From Solitalea canadensis DSM 3403 (GTDB lineage Bacteria; Bacteroidota; Bacteroidia; Sphingobacteriales; Sphingobacteriaceae): DNA of 64,000 bases. Location: positions 620,001 through 684,000 of the forward strand of contig NC_017770.1 in assembly GCF_000242635.2 (NCBI RefSeq), in the 5' to 3' direction. The notes below the pieces were generated by a model that saw nothing but the letters and a program-made list of their open reading frames with translations, was not told the DNA's origin and searched no databases. Below are positions 24,140 to 31,889 of the stretch, one piece after another. The first letter of the stretch is position 1. The number at the start of each line of letters is the position of its first letter. Position numbers and translations under genes: made by a program.

Positions 24140-25333
24140 TCAGCTATTCAGAATTTCATTGATGCTTTCTAAGATAATGGAGCAAGCTTTCCTTATTTCA
24201 GCTTCTGTAATGATTAAAGGGGGCGCGAGCCGTAGTGAGTTACTGCAATGCAAAAACCAGTCGGTAATTAGTCCTTTTTCGATACAGCGATCAATAATTT
24301 TCTTATTGGTTTCAAAACTTTCAAACTCGATGGTAAACATTAATCCTTTTCCTCTAAAATCAAGAATTGCCGAATGTTGTAACAACTGTTTAAATAGTTG
24401 ATGTTTAGCTTCGACTTGATCTATCAGGTTTTCTTCTAATAAAGCTTCAAAACCAGCTAATCCTGCCGCACAACACACCGGATGACCACCAAAAGTAGTA
24501 ACATGACCCAATATTGGGTCGTTTTTTAAACTCGACATTATTTCTAAGGAAGAAATAAATGCTCCGATTGGCATTCCTGCACCTAGTGCTTTTGCTAAAA
24601 GAAGCACATCTGGAACAATATTAAAGTGCTCGAACGCAAATAATTTCCCGGTACGCCCCATTCCTGCTTGTATCTCATCAAGAATTAACAATGTTCCAGT
24701 TTCTGTACAGCGTTTTCTTAAAGCTTGCATGTATTCGATAGCCGGCACTCTGATACCTGCTTCACCTTGGATTGTTTCCATAATTACACAAGCCGTACGC
24801 TCAGTAATTTGTTTTAAATCTGGTAAATGATTAAAGTTGATGAAGCGAACATCAGGTAAGAGGGGGCGAAATGCATATTTATAATCCTCATTTCCCATTA
24901 CACTCAGCGCTCCGTTAGTGCTTCCATGATACGCATTTTTACAGGCAATTATTTCTGTTCTCCCTGTAAAGCGCTTAGCCAGTTTTAAAGCACCTTCAGT
25001 AGCCTCTGCACCCGAATTAACAAAGTATACAGATTGTAATGATGAGGGTAAATGAGCTGCAAGTTTTGCTGCAAATAAGGTTTGTGGAGCTTGAATAAAC
25101 TCTCCGTATACCATTTGATGCATAAATGTGGCAGCTTGATCTTTAATTGCTTTAACCACTTTTGGATGGCAATGGCCAATATTGCTAACCCCAATACCGG
25201 ATATAAGGTCGATAGAAGGACGATCATTTTTATCATACAGATAAATTCCCTGAGCTCTGGTGAACTCTAGCATTAAAGGAAAATCGGTAGTTTGGGCGTT
25301 ATGTTGTAGGAATTGCTGACGTAATGGAATCAT
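24140..25333 (-). CDS. class III PLP-dependent aminotransferase
   Basis: 397 residues, full length for the acetylornithine/4-aminobutyrate aminotransferase family. Visible are NSGAEATEGALKLAKRFTGR, the PLP-binding aspartate in ILDEIQAGMGRTG, the Schiff-base lysine in LLLAKALGAGMPIGAF, and THxx-type FGGHPVC. Substrate could be acetylornithine, ornithine or another omega-amine; no arginine or polyamine genes are adjacent, so I do not give a symbol. The start is 4 nt after GAAATTTG, one base off the -7 consensus, suggesting a near-leaderless message. Confidence 0.88.
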   Translation of the reverse strand: MIPLRQQFLQHNAQTTDFPLMLEFTRAQGIYLYDKNDRPSIDLISGIGVSNIGHCHPKVVKAIKDQAATFMHQMVYGEFIQAPQTLFAAKLAAHLPSSLQSVYFVNSGAEATEGALKLAKRFTGRTEIIACKNAYHGSTNGALSVMGNEDYKYAFRPLLPDVRFINFNHLPDLKQITERTACVIMETIQGEAGIRVPAIEYMQALRKRCTETGTLLILDEIQAGMGRTGKLFAFEHFNIVPDVLLLAKALGAGMPIGAFISSLEIMSSLKNDPILGHVTTFGGHPVCCAAGLAGFEALLEENLIDQVEAKHQLFKQLLQHSAILDFRGKGLMFTIEFESFETNKKIIDRCIEKGLITDWFLHCSNSLRLAPPLIITEAEIRKACSIILESINEILNS

Positions 25334-25465
25334 TCTGCAAATTTCGTCAAAATAGTTTAATCCACCTGCTTGTCGAATGTATCATTTTTTATGGCTGAGC
25401 TAGTTTTTTGTACCAATTTTTTCAAAAATAGCGTTTATACCTGTTCCGTTTTTTATCTTCATTTT

Positions 25466-26365
25466 ATGATTACTACCTTACAAGAAAGAGAGGTTTCTGG
25501 TTTTACCTGGATCGATGTTGAAAACCCGACACCCGAAGAGCTTAATGATATCGCATTAAAATATAACCTGCATTATACTTCTGTTCAGGATTGCCTTGAT
25601 CCGGAGCATTTGCCTAAGTATGAGGTTATTGATGATGTGATTTTTATTATAGCCCGTATCTTCGACCAGAATGCAAAGGTAGAGGCATTGGATATAAACT
25701 CCATTACTCGCAAGATCGCTATCTTTTCTTCAGATGGTTTGGTTATAACCATTCATCGTTCTTCCCAACCTTTTTTAATTCATCTGCAGCAACGGTGTGA
25801 AAGCATGAAAAAATCGCCGGGTAGGTTTCAGTTATTAGCATTGATCATGGATCATGTGGTAATTTCATTTGAAAGTCCGTTGGATAAAATAAATGAGCTG
25901 CTAGAGTTTTATGAAGAACGTATGTTCCTTAAAACACGTTTGCCTAATTTATTGCAACACTTCTATCAATTGAAGAGGAAAGCTACATCTATTAAAAGGA
26001 CGGTTTTTCTTACTAAGGATATCGTATTTCGGATTTCAGAGAACCTGAAAGGACCCATAATGCAAGATCTTAAGGATACAATAATTGAGGTGGAAACAAG
26101 TACGGAGCAGGTAATAGATTCTGCTAGCAACTTGTTGAGCATCTATATTTCATTAGCTTCTCAGAAAACAAATGAAGTAATGCGTGTTTTAACGATTTTC
26201 TCCGTGTTCTTTATGCCTTTAACTTTTATTGTGGGGGTGTACGGGATGAATTTTGAAAACATGCCCGAAATTAAATCGCCACATGGTTATGGAGTAACAT
26301 GGGTTGTTATGATCTTAGTGACGATTATTGTTTATTTCTGGTTTAGAAGGAAAAGGTGGCTGTAA
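25466..26365 (+). CDS. corA: CorA-like divalent metal ion transporter
   Basis: The frame extends upstream to a TTG, but the first 32 residues there are uncharacteristic; the ATG at 25466 gives the usual N-terminus (MITTLQEREVSGFTWIDVEN), 299 residues. A soluble alpha/beta cytoplasmic domain and long stalk helix are followed by two C-terminal membrane helices separated by the signature YGMNF (within VGVYGMNFENMPE). The C-terminus is basic (FRRKRWL). CorA pentamers import magnesium or cobalt. Single gene, divergent from the aminotransferase. Confidence 0.92.
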   Translation: MITTLQEREVSGFTWIDVENPTPEELNDIALKYNLHYTSVQDCLDPEHLPKYEVIDDVIFIIARIFDQNAKVEALDINSITRKIAIFSSDGLVITIHRSSQPFLIHLQQRCESMKKSPGRFQLLALIMDHVVISFESPLDKINELLEFYEERMFLKTRLPNLLQHFYQLKRKATSIKRTVFLTKDIVFRISENLKGPIMQDLKDTIIEVETSTEQVIDSASNLLSIYISLASQKTNEVMRVLTIFSVFFMPLTFIVGVYGMNFENMPEIKSPHGYGVTWVVMILVTIIVYFWFRRKRWL

Positions 26366-26386
26366 TTAGGCTATTCGCTTTTGGCC

Positions 26387-26453
26387 TTTAGCAATTAGCA
26401 ATTTATAAGGCAGGTAATGCTAATAGCTAATACCTAATAGCTATTAGCTAATC
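26387..26453. repeat. inverted heptamer arrays (TTAGCWA) between convergent genes
   Basis: The left arm has TTTAGCA and ATTAGCA in tandem (26387-26400). The right arm has five consecutive 7-mers: GCTAATA, GCTAATA, CCTAATA, GCTATTA, GCTAATC (26419-26453). The arms are reverse complements in type, so the transcript folds. The right arm ends 1 nt before the stop codon of the Spy-like gene. Confidence 0.7.
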
Positions 26454-26454
26454 A

Positions 26455-26919
26455 TTAATTTTCAGGAGGTTGTTGTGACTGACTTCTTAGGCGTTTTATA
26501 AGCTCACGCTTAAATTGTTCTTCGGCCATGTAAAACTTCGCGACTTTCTTCATTGAAAGTACTTTCTTGAATTTGTCGTAATATTTACGCTCCAGATCAA
26601 GTTCGCGTTGTTTAACGGAGAAGTCATTCAAAATCACATCTTCTAATTCTTTGTCGCTCAAATTATCGGCATTCATTCTTGCCATTACAATCTTCTGACG
26701 ACGTTCCTTTAGCAAACGCTGCTTTTCTGCGTCATATTCATTATAAATTGGCCAGAAAACTTTACCTTCTTCTGTGGTTAAGCCCACTTTTGTAGTTATG
26801 ATGGAAACTTTAAGTGCGTCAATATCAGCCTTTCGTTGATTAAAGTTTTGTGCTTTTACCAGAAAAGGAAGGGTTACAAATAAAATGAGCAATAAAGTAG
26901 ATAAGTTGAGTTTCTTCAT
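26455..26919 (-). CDS. periplasmic Spy/CpxP-like protein, third gene of a sigma factor operon
   Basis: 154 residues with a signal peptide cleaved after VKAQ (about residue 23). The mature part is a charged helical protein in which FNQRKADIDALKVSII and later QRELDLERKYYDKFKKVL resemble the antiparallel hairpins of Spy/CpxP-like proteins. Homologues in Bacteroidota are often labelled sensor of ECF sigma factor. It starts 3 nt after the membrane protein gene, in an operon with the ECF sigma factor. Its role as an envelope stress sensor or chaperone is inference. Confidence 0.75.
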   Translation of the reverse strand: MKKLNLSTLLLILFVTLPFLVKAQNFNQRKADIDALKVSIITTKVGLTTEEGKVFWPIYNEYDAEKQRLLKERRQKIVMARMNADNLSDKELEDVILNDFSVKQRELDLERKYYDKFKKVLSMKKVAKFYMAEEQFKRELIKRLRSQSQQPPEN

Positions 26920-26922
26920 TTG

Positions 26923-27594
26923 TTATAGTTCCTGTAGTAATAAATCTTCGTCTACGTTATTTAAAATATAGTTTTCCAGCTTGTTGTTTTGATCAGTTTT
27001 TTGTGTGTTATTTTGAGAAACCTTAGTATTAATTACTTCATCTATAATCATTGATTCATCGAAATAATTAAGGTCATAATTATGATTACCAATTTTTACC
27101 ACATTTACAGGACTGCTCATTTGTTTATCGAGTAAGCTCGTATGATAAATATTAGAGCCAAACCAAAATAGTAAGGCTCCTAAACAAGCAGTAATTGCTA
27201 GTTTATAAAATCTAAATACAAATATTTTTTGAGCTTGTTCAAACTCAGAATTAGCAATATCATTAAAAATCTGCTCTTCAATTGCGATGGGTAGATTATT
27301 AAAATACTCATCAGGAACAGTAAAAGGGTTTTTATTATTTAAATCAGGAATCGAAAGTCGTACATCATCATCTTTTAACTGATTTTCAATTCTGGTTGAG
27401 AGCTCGTTAAAATAATCATCAGGTGTTTTGAACGGATTTACATTGGTAAGTCCTTCGATAGTTGGTCCGGCATCTTCCATTTCAATGCGAACCATGATAC
27501 GAGATGCCAAAGAATCAAAGTAATCCTTAGGTACTGTATACGGCGACGATTGTTGTGGTTTGGGAATGCTATTTTCAAATTCGTTATTTTCCAC
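26923..27594 (-). CDS. membrane protein with triple FxxPxxYF motif, probable anti-sigma partner
   Basis: 223 residues. The cytosolic N-terminal part contains three related segments at about residues 18-38, 53-73 and 90-110: SPYTVPKDYFDSL, NPFKTPDDYFNEL and NPFTVPDEYFNNL, each followed by an amphipathic helix. One membrane helix (about 131-150) precedes a short acidic periplasmic tail. Position between an ECF sigma gene and a periplasmic sensor gene suggests it tethers the sigma factor, though no zinc-binding anti-sigma motif is present. Confidence 0.7.
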   Translation of the reverse strand: MENNEFENSIPKPQQSSPYTVPKDYFDSLASRIMVRIEMEDAGPTIEGLTNVNPFKTPDDYFNELSTRIENQLKDDDVRLSIPDLNNKNPFTVPDEYFNNLPIAIEEQIFNDIANSEFEQAQKIFVFRFYKLAITACLGALLFWFGSNIYHTSLLDKQMSSPVNVVKIGNHNYDLNYFDESMIIDEVINTKVSQNNTQKTDQNNKLENYILNNVDEDLLLQEL

Positions 27595-27706
27595 CTCGAA
27601 ATCCTTTGTTATTATTTTGTGAGCTTTTAGATTTAGATTGAAAAAACTCTGAATGGTTTAATTAAAATGTAAAATTCGGATTTTATTTATATTATTGTAG
27701 AAACGA

Positions 27707-28261
27707 TTACTCGTTTTGTTTGAAATATTCTTCAATTTTTTTGACTGCATGATGATAAGATGCTTTTAATGCTCCTACGCTTGTATCCAAAACTTCAGAC
27801 ATATCTTCATATTTCATTTCGTCAAAATATTTCATGTTAAAAACAATCCGCTGCTTTTCAGGCAATGTTAATATGGCACGTTGGAGTTTCATTTGGATGT
27901 GATTACCATCAACATACATGCTGTCCGTTAACTTGTCAACTAAATATCCTGCGTGATCCTCGAAACTCTCTGAAGCACGCATTTTTTGACGATTTAAAAA
28001 AGTAATGGATTCATTAGTGGCAATCCGATAGAGCCATGTGTAGAGTTGTGCGTCTTCCCTGAAATTATCAAGGTTTTTCCAAACCTTAATAAAAACTTCT
28101 TGTATCACATCGTCAGCATCATCATGATCGATAACTATACGACGTATATGCCAGTAAATGCGTTTTTGATATTTTTCTATAAGTTGACTAAAAGCAAGAT
28201 TTCTGGTTGATTCATCGCGAAATCTTGTTAATAAGTCTTTATCACTAAAATCTTCTTTCAT
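27707..28261 (-). CDS. ECF-subfamily RNA polymerase sigma factor
   Basis: 184 residues with region 2 (YTWLYRIATNESITFLNRQ and DADDVIQEVFIKVWKNL) and region 4 (LPEKQRIVFNMKYFDEMKYEDMSEVLDTSVGALKASYHHAVKKIEEY). This is the standard two-domain ECF layout with no extensions. It directs transcription of a small regulon, probably including its own operon. The 112-nt gap before the downstream membrane protein gene is longer than the 3-nt gap that follows, so some separate control is possible. Confidence 0.93.
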   Translation of the reverse strand: MKEDFSDKDLLTRFRDESTRNLAFSQLIEKYQKRIYWHIRRIVIDHDDADDVIQEVFIKVWKNLDNFREDAQLYTWLYRIATNESITFLNRQKMRASESFEDHAGYLVDKLTDSMYVDGNHIQMKLQRAILTLPEKQRIVFNMKYFDEMKYEDMSEVLDTSVGALKASYHHAVKKIEEYFKQNE

Positions 28262-28332
28262 GAAGTTATTATATCAATTAGCTGGTAGCAGCCTAAATTA
28301 GTAAAAAATTAAGACCAAACAAGGTTAATAAA

Positions 28333-28360
28333 AAAGCCTTTGTGGTAACACAAAGGCTTT
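28333..28360 (-). terminator. terminator of the transketolase C-terminal subunit gene
   Basis: Perfect 12-bp stem AAAGCCTTTGTG and complement, 4-nt loop GTAA, followed by six T on the minus strand. Confidence 0.88.
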
Positions 28361-28384
28361 CAAATTGATATACAACTATTGAAA

Positions 28385-29338
28385 TTATTTACGAGCCATT
28401 ACAGCTTTAACAGCTTTAACAATATGATCTTTGTCAAGACCATATTTCGCCATTAACTGATCCGGAGTACCACTTTCACCAAATGAGTCATTCACTGCAA
28501 CATATTCCATTGGAGTAGGTAATTTTTGCGATAATACTTGAGCAATACTATCTCCTAAGCCTCCAATACGATTATGCTCTTCACAGCTTACAACGCAACC
28601 TGTTTTAGCTGCAGAAGCTAATACCAGTTCAGCATCTAATGGTTTAATTGTGTGGATATTAATGATCTCTGCGCTAATGCCCATTTCTGCCAACATTTCA
28701 CCTGCTTCAATAGCTGGCCATACTAAGTGACCGGTAGCGAAGATGGTTACATCCGTTCCTTCATTTAACACAATACCTTTACCGATTTCAAACTTCTGAT
28801 CAGCTGGAGTGAAGTTAGGAACTGTTGGGCGACCGAAGCGCAGGTAAACTGGTCCAACATGCTCTGCAATGGCAATGGTGGCAGCTTTGGTTTGATTAAA
28901 GTCACAAGGATTGATAACGGTCATTCCTGGTAACATTTTCATCATTCCGATATCTTCTAAGATCTGGTGGGTAGCACCATCTTCTCCTAAGGTTAAACCT
29001 GCGTGAGAAGCACATATTTTAACGTTTTTGTCGGAGTATGCAACCGATTGACGAATCTGGTCATAGACACGACCTGTTGAGAAGTTTGCAAAAGTTCCGG
29101 TAAAAGGAATTTTGCCACCGATGGTCATACCTGCTGCTAAGCCAATCATATTAGCTTCTGCAATACCCACCTGGAAGAAACGCTCAGGAAAATCTTTCTT
29201 AAACGCATCCATTTTTAATGAACCGATCAAGTCGGCACACAAAGCAACTACGTTAGGATTGGTTTTGCCTAATTCAGCTAAACCGGCACCAAATCCCGAA
29301 CGGGTATCTTTTTTCTCTGTGAAAGTATATTTTTTCAT
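28385..29338 (-). CDS. transketolase, C-terminal subunit
   Basis: 317 residues forming the pyrimidine-binding and C-terminal domains of transketolase. The catalytic glutamate lies in GIAEANMIGLAAGM, with TGTFANFSTGR, THQILEDIGMM and the EEHNRIGGLGDSIAQ C-terminal domain following. Together with the upstream gene it makes a split, two-subunit transketolase of the pentose phosphate pathway, common in Bacteroidota and archaea. The spacer between the two is 104 nt and contains degenerate heptamer repeats. Confidence 0.93.
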   Translation of the reverse strand: MKKYTFTEKKDTRSGFGAGLAELGKTNPNVVALCADLIGSLKMDAFKKDFPERFFQVGIAEANMIGLAAGMTIGGKIPFTGTFANFSTGRVYDQIRQSVAYSDKNVKICASHAGLTLGEDGATHQILEDIGMMKMLPGMTVINPCDFNQTKAATIAIAEHVGPVYLRFGRPTVPNFTPADQKFEIGKGIVLNEGTDVTIFATGHLVWPAIEAGEMLAEMGISAEIINIHTIKPLDAELVLASAAKTGCVVSCEEHNRIGGLGDSIAQVLSQKLPTPMEYVAVNDSFGESGTPDQLMAKYGLDKDHIVKAVKAVMARK

Positions 29339-29359
29339 TTTGAGTAAGGGTCTCAGTAA

Positions 29360-29400
29360 TTAGTCATCATTAGTTGTTGGAGACGAGCTAATTGCTAGTT
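29360..29400. repeat. degenerate heptamer repeats in the split transketolase spacer
   Basis: The right arm has GCTAATT and GCTAGTT in perfect 7-bp tandem (29387-29400); the left side has TTAGTCA (29360) and TTAGTTG (29370), 10 bp apart. The word is the same TTAGCWA-type unit as in the 26.4 kb array, in inverted orientation, but decayed. Confidence 0.4.
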
Positions 29401-29442
29401 GTAAGGTTTTTATTGAAATTAGTTTATCGCTAATAACAAAAA

Positions 29443-30300
29443 TTAATAATCGCCTAAATAATTATAACCGGTAGTTTCCTCTAGTTGGGCCAAAGCTTGT
29501 GCTAACTGCTCGTCGTTAGGAGCTACTCCATGCCATTTGTGTGATCCCATCATGAAATCAACACCTGCACCCATTTCGGTTTTCATTAAAATAACAACCG
29601 GTTTGCCTTTACCAGTTTGAGTTTTAGCGTAGTTAAGTGTTTTTACAACTTCGTCCATGTCATTGCCCGACATATCGATTACTTCCCATCCGAAAGCTTC
29701 CCATTTAGCGCGAAGATTTCCTAATGAAAGTACCTGATCTGTAGAACCATCAATTTGCTGACCGTTTACGTCAACTGTAGCAATAAGATTATCTACTTTA
29801 TTGTGAGCTGCATACATTGCAGCTTCCCAAATTTGTCCTTCTTGTAATTCTCCATCACCGTGCAAGCTAAAAACAATGCTCTTGTCATTGTTTAGTTTTT
29901 TAGTTTGCGCAGCTCCAAGAGCAACAGACAGTCCCTGACCTAATGAACCAGACGCCATACGAACTCCTGGCAGGTGTTCATGCGTAGTAGGGTGTCCCTG
30001 TAAACGTGAGTTTAGCTTACGGAAAGTAGCTAATTCTGAAATAGGGAAATAACCCGAACGGGCTAATACACTGTAGAACACTGGTGAGATATGTCCGTTT
30101 GAAAGGAAGAAAACATCCTCTCCGATGGCATCCATGTTAAACTCAGGGTTATGATTCATCACCTCGAAGTATAAGGCTACCAAATAATCAGTACAGCCCA
30201 GCGAACCTCCCGGGTGACCGGAATTTACTGCGTGAACCATCCTAACAATGTCGCGACGTACTTGCGAAGCAATCTTTTTTAACTCTTCTGTAGTTGGCAT
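29443..30300 (-). CDS. transketolase, N-terminal subunit
   Basis: The frame extends upstream, but the ATG at 30300 (MPTTEELKKIASQVRRDIV) fits the family and follows a good promoter; 285 residues. It is the thiamine-diphosphate-binding half: HPGGSLGCTDYL, HISPVFYS, ASGSLGQGLSVALG and the metal/ThDP motif GDGELQEGQIWEA...N. It pairs with the downstream C-terminal subunit to transfer two-carbon ketol units. It is first in the operon. Confidence 0.93.
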   Translation of the reverse strand: MPTTEELKKIASQVRRDIVRMVHAVNSGHPGGSLGCTDYLVALYFEVMNHNPEFNMDAIGEDVFFLSNGHISPVFYSVLARSGYFPISELATFRKLNSRLQGHPTTHEHLPGVRMASGSLGQGLSVALGAAQTKKLNNDKSIVFSLHGDGELQEGQIWEAAMYAAHNKVDNLIATVDVNGQQIDGSTDQVLSLGNLRAKWEAFGWEVIDMSGNDMDEVVKTLNYAKTQTGKGKPVVILMKTEMGAGVDFMMGSHKWHGVAPNDEQLAQALAQLEETTGYNYLGDY

Positions 30301-30344
30301 TTCTTGGATTTTAATAGTTAAAATGAAGATACTGAACGATTTAT

Positions 30345-30362
30345 TTTTTGCGCGCAAAAATA
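30345..30362 (-). promoter_or_regulatory. promoter with overlapping 16-nt palindrome for the split transketolase
   Basis: On the minus strand TATTTTTG (30355-30362) matches TAnnTTTG. The perfect palindrome TTTTTGCGCGCAAAAA (30345-30360) overlaps the -7 element and the predicted start near 30348, leaving a 48-nt leader. It could bind a repressor, or be chance in AT-rich DNA. Confidence 0.5.
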
Positions 30363-30462
30363 AGGATTTAATTGAGCATTAATGTCTTTTTTGTGAAATA
30401 GTTCGTATCAATCTTATTGCTGGTTAATAAGAAAAGGAATTTATTTGAAGTAAAAAGATGAA

Positions 30463-31104
30463 TTAGCTCACCAATTGTAGAATGGCTCCAAAGTGAAATG
30501 AGGCACCTCCTAAAACAAATAAATGCCAAATAGTGTGGTTGTAAGCAATGCTGTCATTTCGATAGAAATAAACGCCAATTGTATATAGCATTCCTCCGAT
30601 GCCCAACAAAGAAACGATAGTTAAGGGTACAGCATTCATGATCGGCTGTATGATTAGCATACCCATCCATCCTAAGGCCAGATAAAGAGCAGTGGATAAA
30701 AAAGTATACTTGCCGGTAAAGAAGATCTTTAATAAAATACCGCTTACAATGATGGTCCACATTGCCGTTAAGAACATGCTTCCGGTTTCATTCTTAATGT
30801 AATGCATGATGATGGGCACATAAGTCCCGCCGATAAGCAGGAATATGCAACAATGATCTACAATTTGCCAGAAATGTTTTCTGTCCGGCTGTCGTGTTGC
30901 ATGATAAATACTTGAAACCAGGAACATAGTTATAAGCGATGCCGTATAAATTCCGATTGGAAGTAAAAGGTTTTGTTTACTCGAATAGCATTGCCATACT
31001 AAGTAGATGCCTCCAATCAAAAAAGCGGCTGTCCCAATGAGGTGAGTGAGCGTATTTAAGCGCTCATGTTTCTCTTCATACGAGGGATAAGTAAAGATAT
31101 TCAT
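30463..31104 (-). CDS. PAQR / hemolysin III family membrane protein
   Basis: 213 residues and seven membrane helices. Hallmarks of the family are EEKHERLNTLTHLIG at the first helix, SSIYHATRQP, the DHCCIFLLIGGTYVPI segment and the late WHLFVLGGASFHFGAIL histidines that form a metal site with the earlier ones. Bacterial members include YqfA and hemolysin III; the activity (possibly ceramidase-like or membrane fluidity related) is unsettled. Monocistronic. Confidence 0.88.
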   Translation of the reverse strand: MNIFTYPSYEEKHERLNTLTHLIGTAAFLIGGIYLVWQCYSSKQNLLLPIGIYTASLITMFLVSSIYHATRQPDRKHFWQIVDHCCIFLLIGGTYVPIIMHYIKNETGSMFLTAMWTIIVSGILLKIFFTGKYTFLSTALYLALGWMGMLIIQPIMNAVPLTIVSLLGIGGMLYTIGVYFYRNDSIAYNHTIWHLFVLGGASFHFGAILQLVS

Positions 31105-31167
31105 AAGCTTAGTTTTGAGCTTTAATTTACGAAACTAAGCTCAGAAGATAAAGAGGAGAGCTACGAT

Positions 31168-31782
31168 TTATACCAATAATGACTTATTTTTTGCAACCTC
31201 AATTAATTGCAAAAAAAGGTCCCAAAGATCATCAGAACCTTGTTCAATGATATTAAGTCGATTCAAGGCTTGTTCAACTCTAACACCCGCTTCGGTCCAG
31301 CTTTGGCCACCATTTACAGAGTTTAGCAGAAAAGGAGTAATTCGGTCAATCGTGTTGGCAAATATGGCTTCCTGGGTCGACCGGTGTTCAAATTCAGTCC
31401 ATAATGAGATAAATTCCTCCTTTTGGTCAGCCGGTAAAATTCCAAATATTCTTTCGGCTGATAAGGTTTCGTTATCGTATTTACCCACATTGGCCTGTTC
31501 ATCAAAAAGGAAGACATCCCCAGCGTAAATTTCAACCAAATCATGCACAGTAAGCATTTTAATAACACGCAACAGATCCATATTTTTCTCCTTTGCGTAT
31601 TCTGAAAATGTTAGTGTGATGAGAATTATTTGCCATGAATGTTCAGCCGTATTTTCCCGACGACTTGCATCTGCAATAAAATTTCTACGAATAACTTGCT
31701 TAAGTTTATCCGTTTCGAGTATAAAATGTAATTGTTGTGAAAGACGATCTGTAATATTCAGATCTTTAGTAAGAGCATGCAT
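31168..31782 (-). CDS. HD-domain nucleotide hydrolase (YfbR-like)
   Basis: 204 residues with a metal-dependent HD phosphohydrolase fold: first histidine in NTAEHSWQI, the HD pair in LTVHDLVEIYAGD, and a late aspartate in NTIDRITPFLL. This spacing is that of YfbR/5'-deoxynucleotidase-type proteins, which dephosphorylate deoxynucleoside monophosphates, but the exact substrate is not visible. A perfect -7 element ends 8 nt upstream of the ATG, so the message is probably leaderless, and a heptamer array lies directly behind the promoter. Confidence 0.82.
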   Translation of the reverse strand: MHALTKDLNITDRLSQQLHFILETDKLKQVIRRNFIADASRRENTAEHSWQIILITLTFSEYAKEKNMDLLRVIKMLTVHDLVEIYAGDVFLFDEQANVGKYDNETLSAERIFGILPADQKEEFISLWTEFEHRSTQEAIFANTIDRITPFLLNSVNGGQSWTEAGVRVEQALNRLNIIEQGSDDLWDLFLQLIEVAKNKSLLV

Positions 31783-31790
31783 AATGGAGG

Positions 31791-31798
31791 CAAAGGTA
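31791..31798 (-). promoter_or_regulatory. -7 element TACCTTTG, predicted leaderless HD-domain gene
   Basis: Exact consensus on the minus strand. The final G lies 9 nt from the A of the start codon, so the transcript would begin at or within a couple of nucleotides of the ATG. The upstream -33 region is T/A-rich spacer and heptamer array, with no TTG. Confidence 0.55.
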
Positions 31799-31813
31799 GG
31801 AAATTAGTTTTAT

Positions 31814-31886
31814 AGTCTTGAGTCTTGAGTCTTGAGTCCGGAGTCCGGATTATAGACTCAAGGCTCGAGACTCAAAACTCATGACT
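31814..31886. repeat. inverted heptamer arrays (AGTCTTG type)
   Basis: Left arm: AGTCTTG three times and AGTCCGG twice in perfect 7-bp tandem (31814-31848). Right arm (31855-31886) read on the minus strand: AGTCATG, AGTTTTG, AGTCTCG, AGCCTTG, AGTC. The arms form a hairpin of about 30 bp with a 6-nt loop. The right arm stops 3 nt before the aldehyde dehydrogenase stop codon. Confidence 0.8.
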
Positions 31887-31889
31887 AAA

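Noticed and set aside
28385-30300. Truncated or frameshifted transketolase
   Set aside because: Split transketolase genes of these sizes are normal in Bacteroidota, and both halves have complete domain boundaries.
31814-31886. Ordinary intrinsic terminator
   Set aside because: The stem is built of exact 7-bp repeats and lacks a T-run directly after it; terminator activity may exist but does not explain the periodicity.
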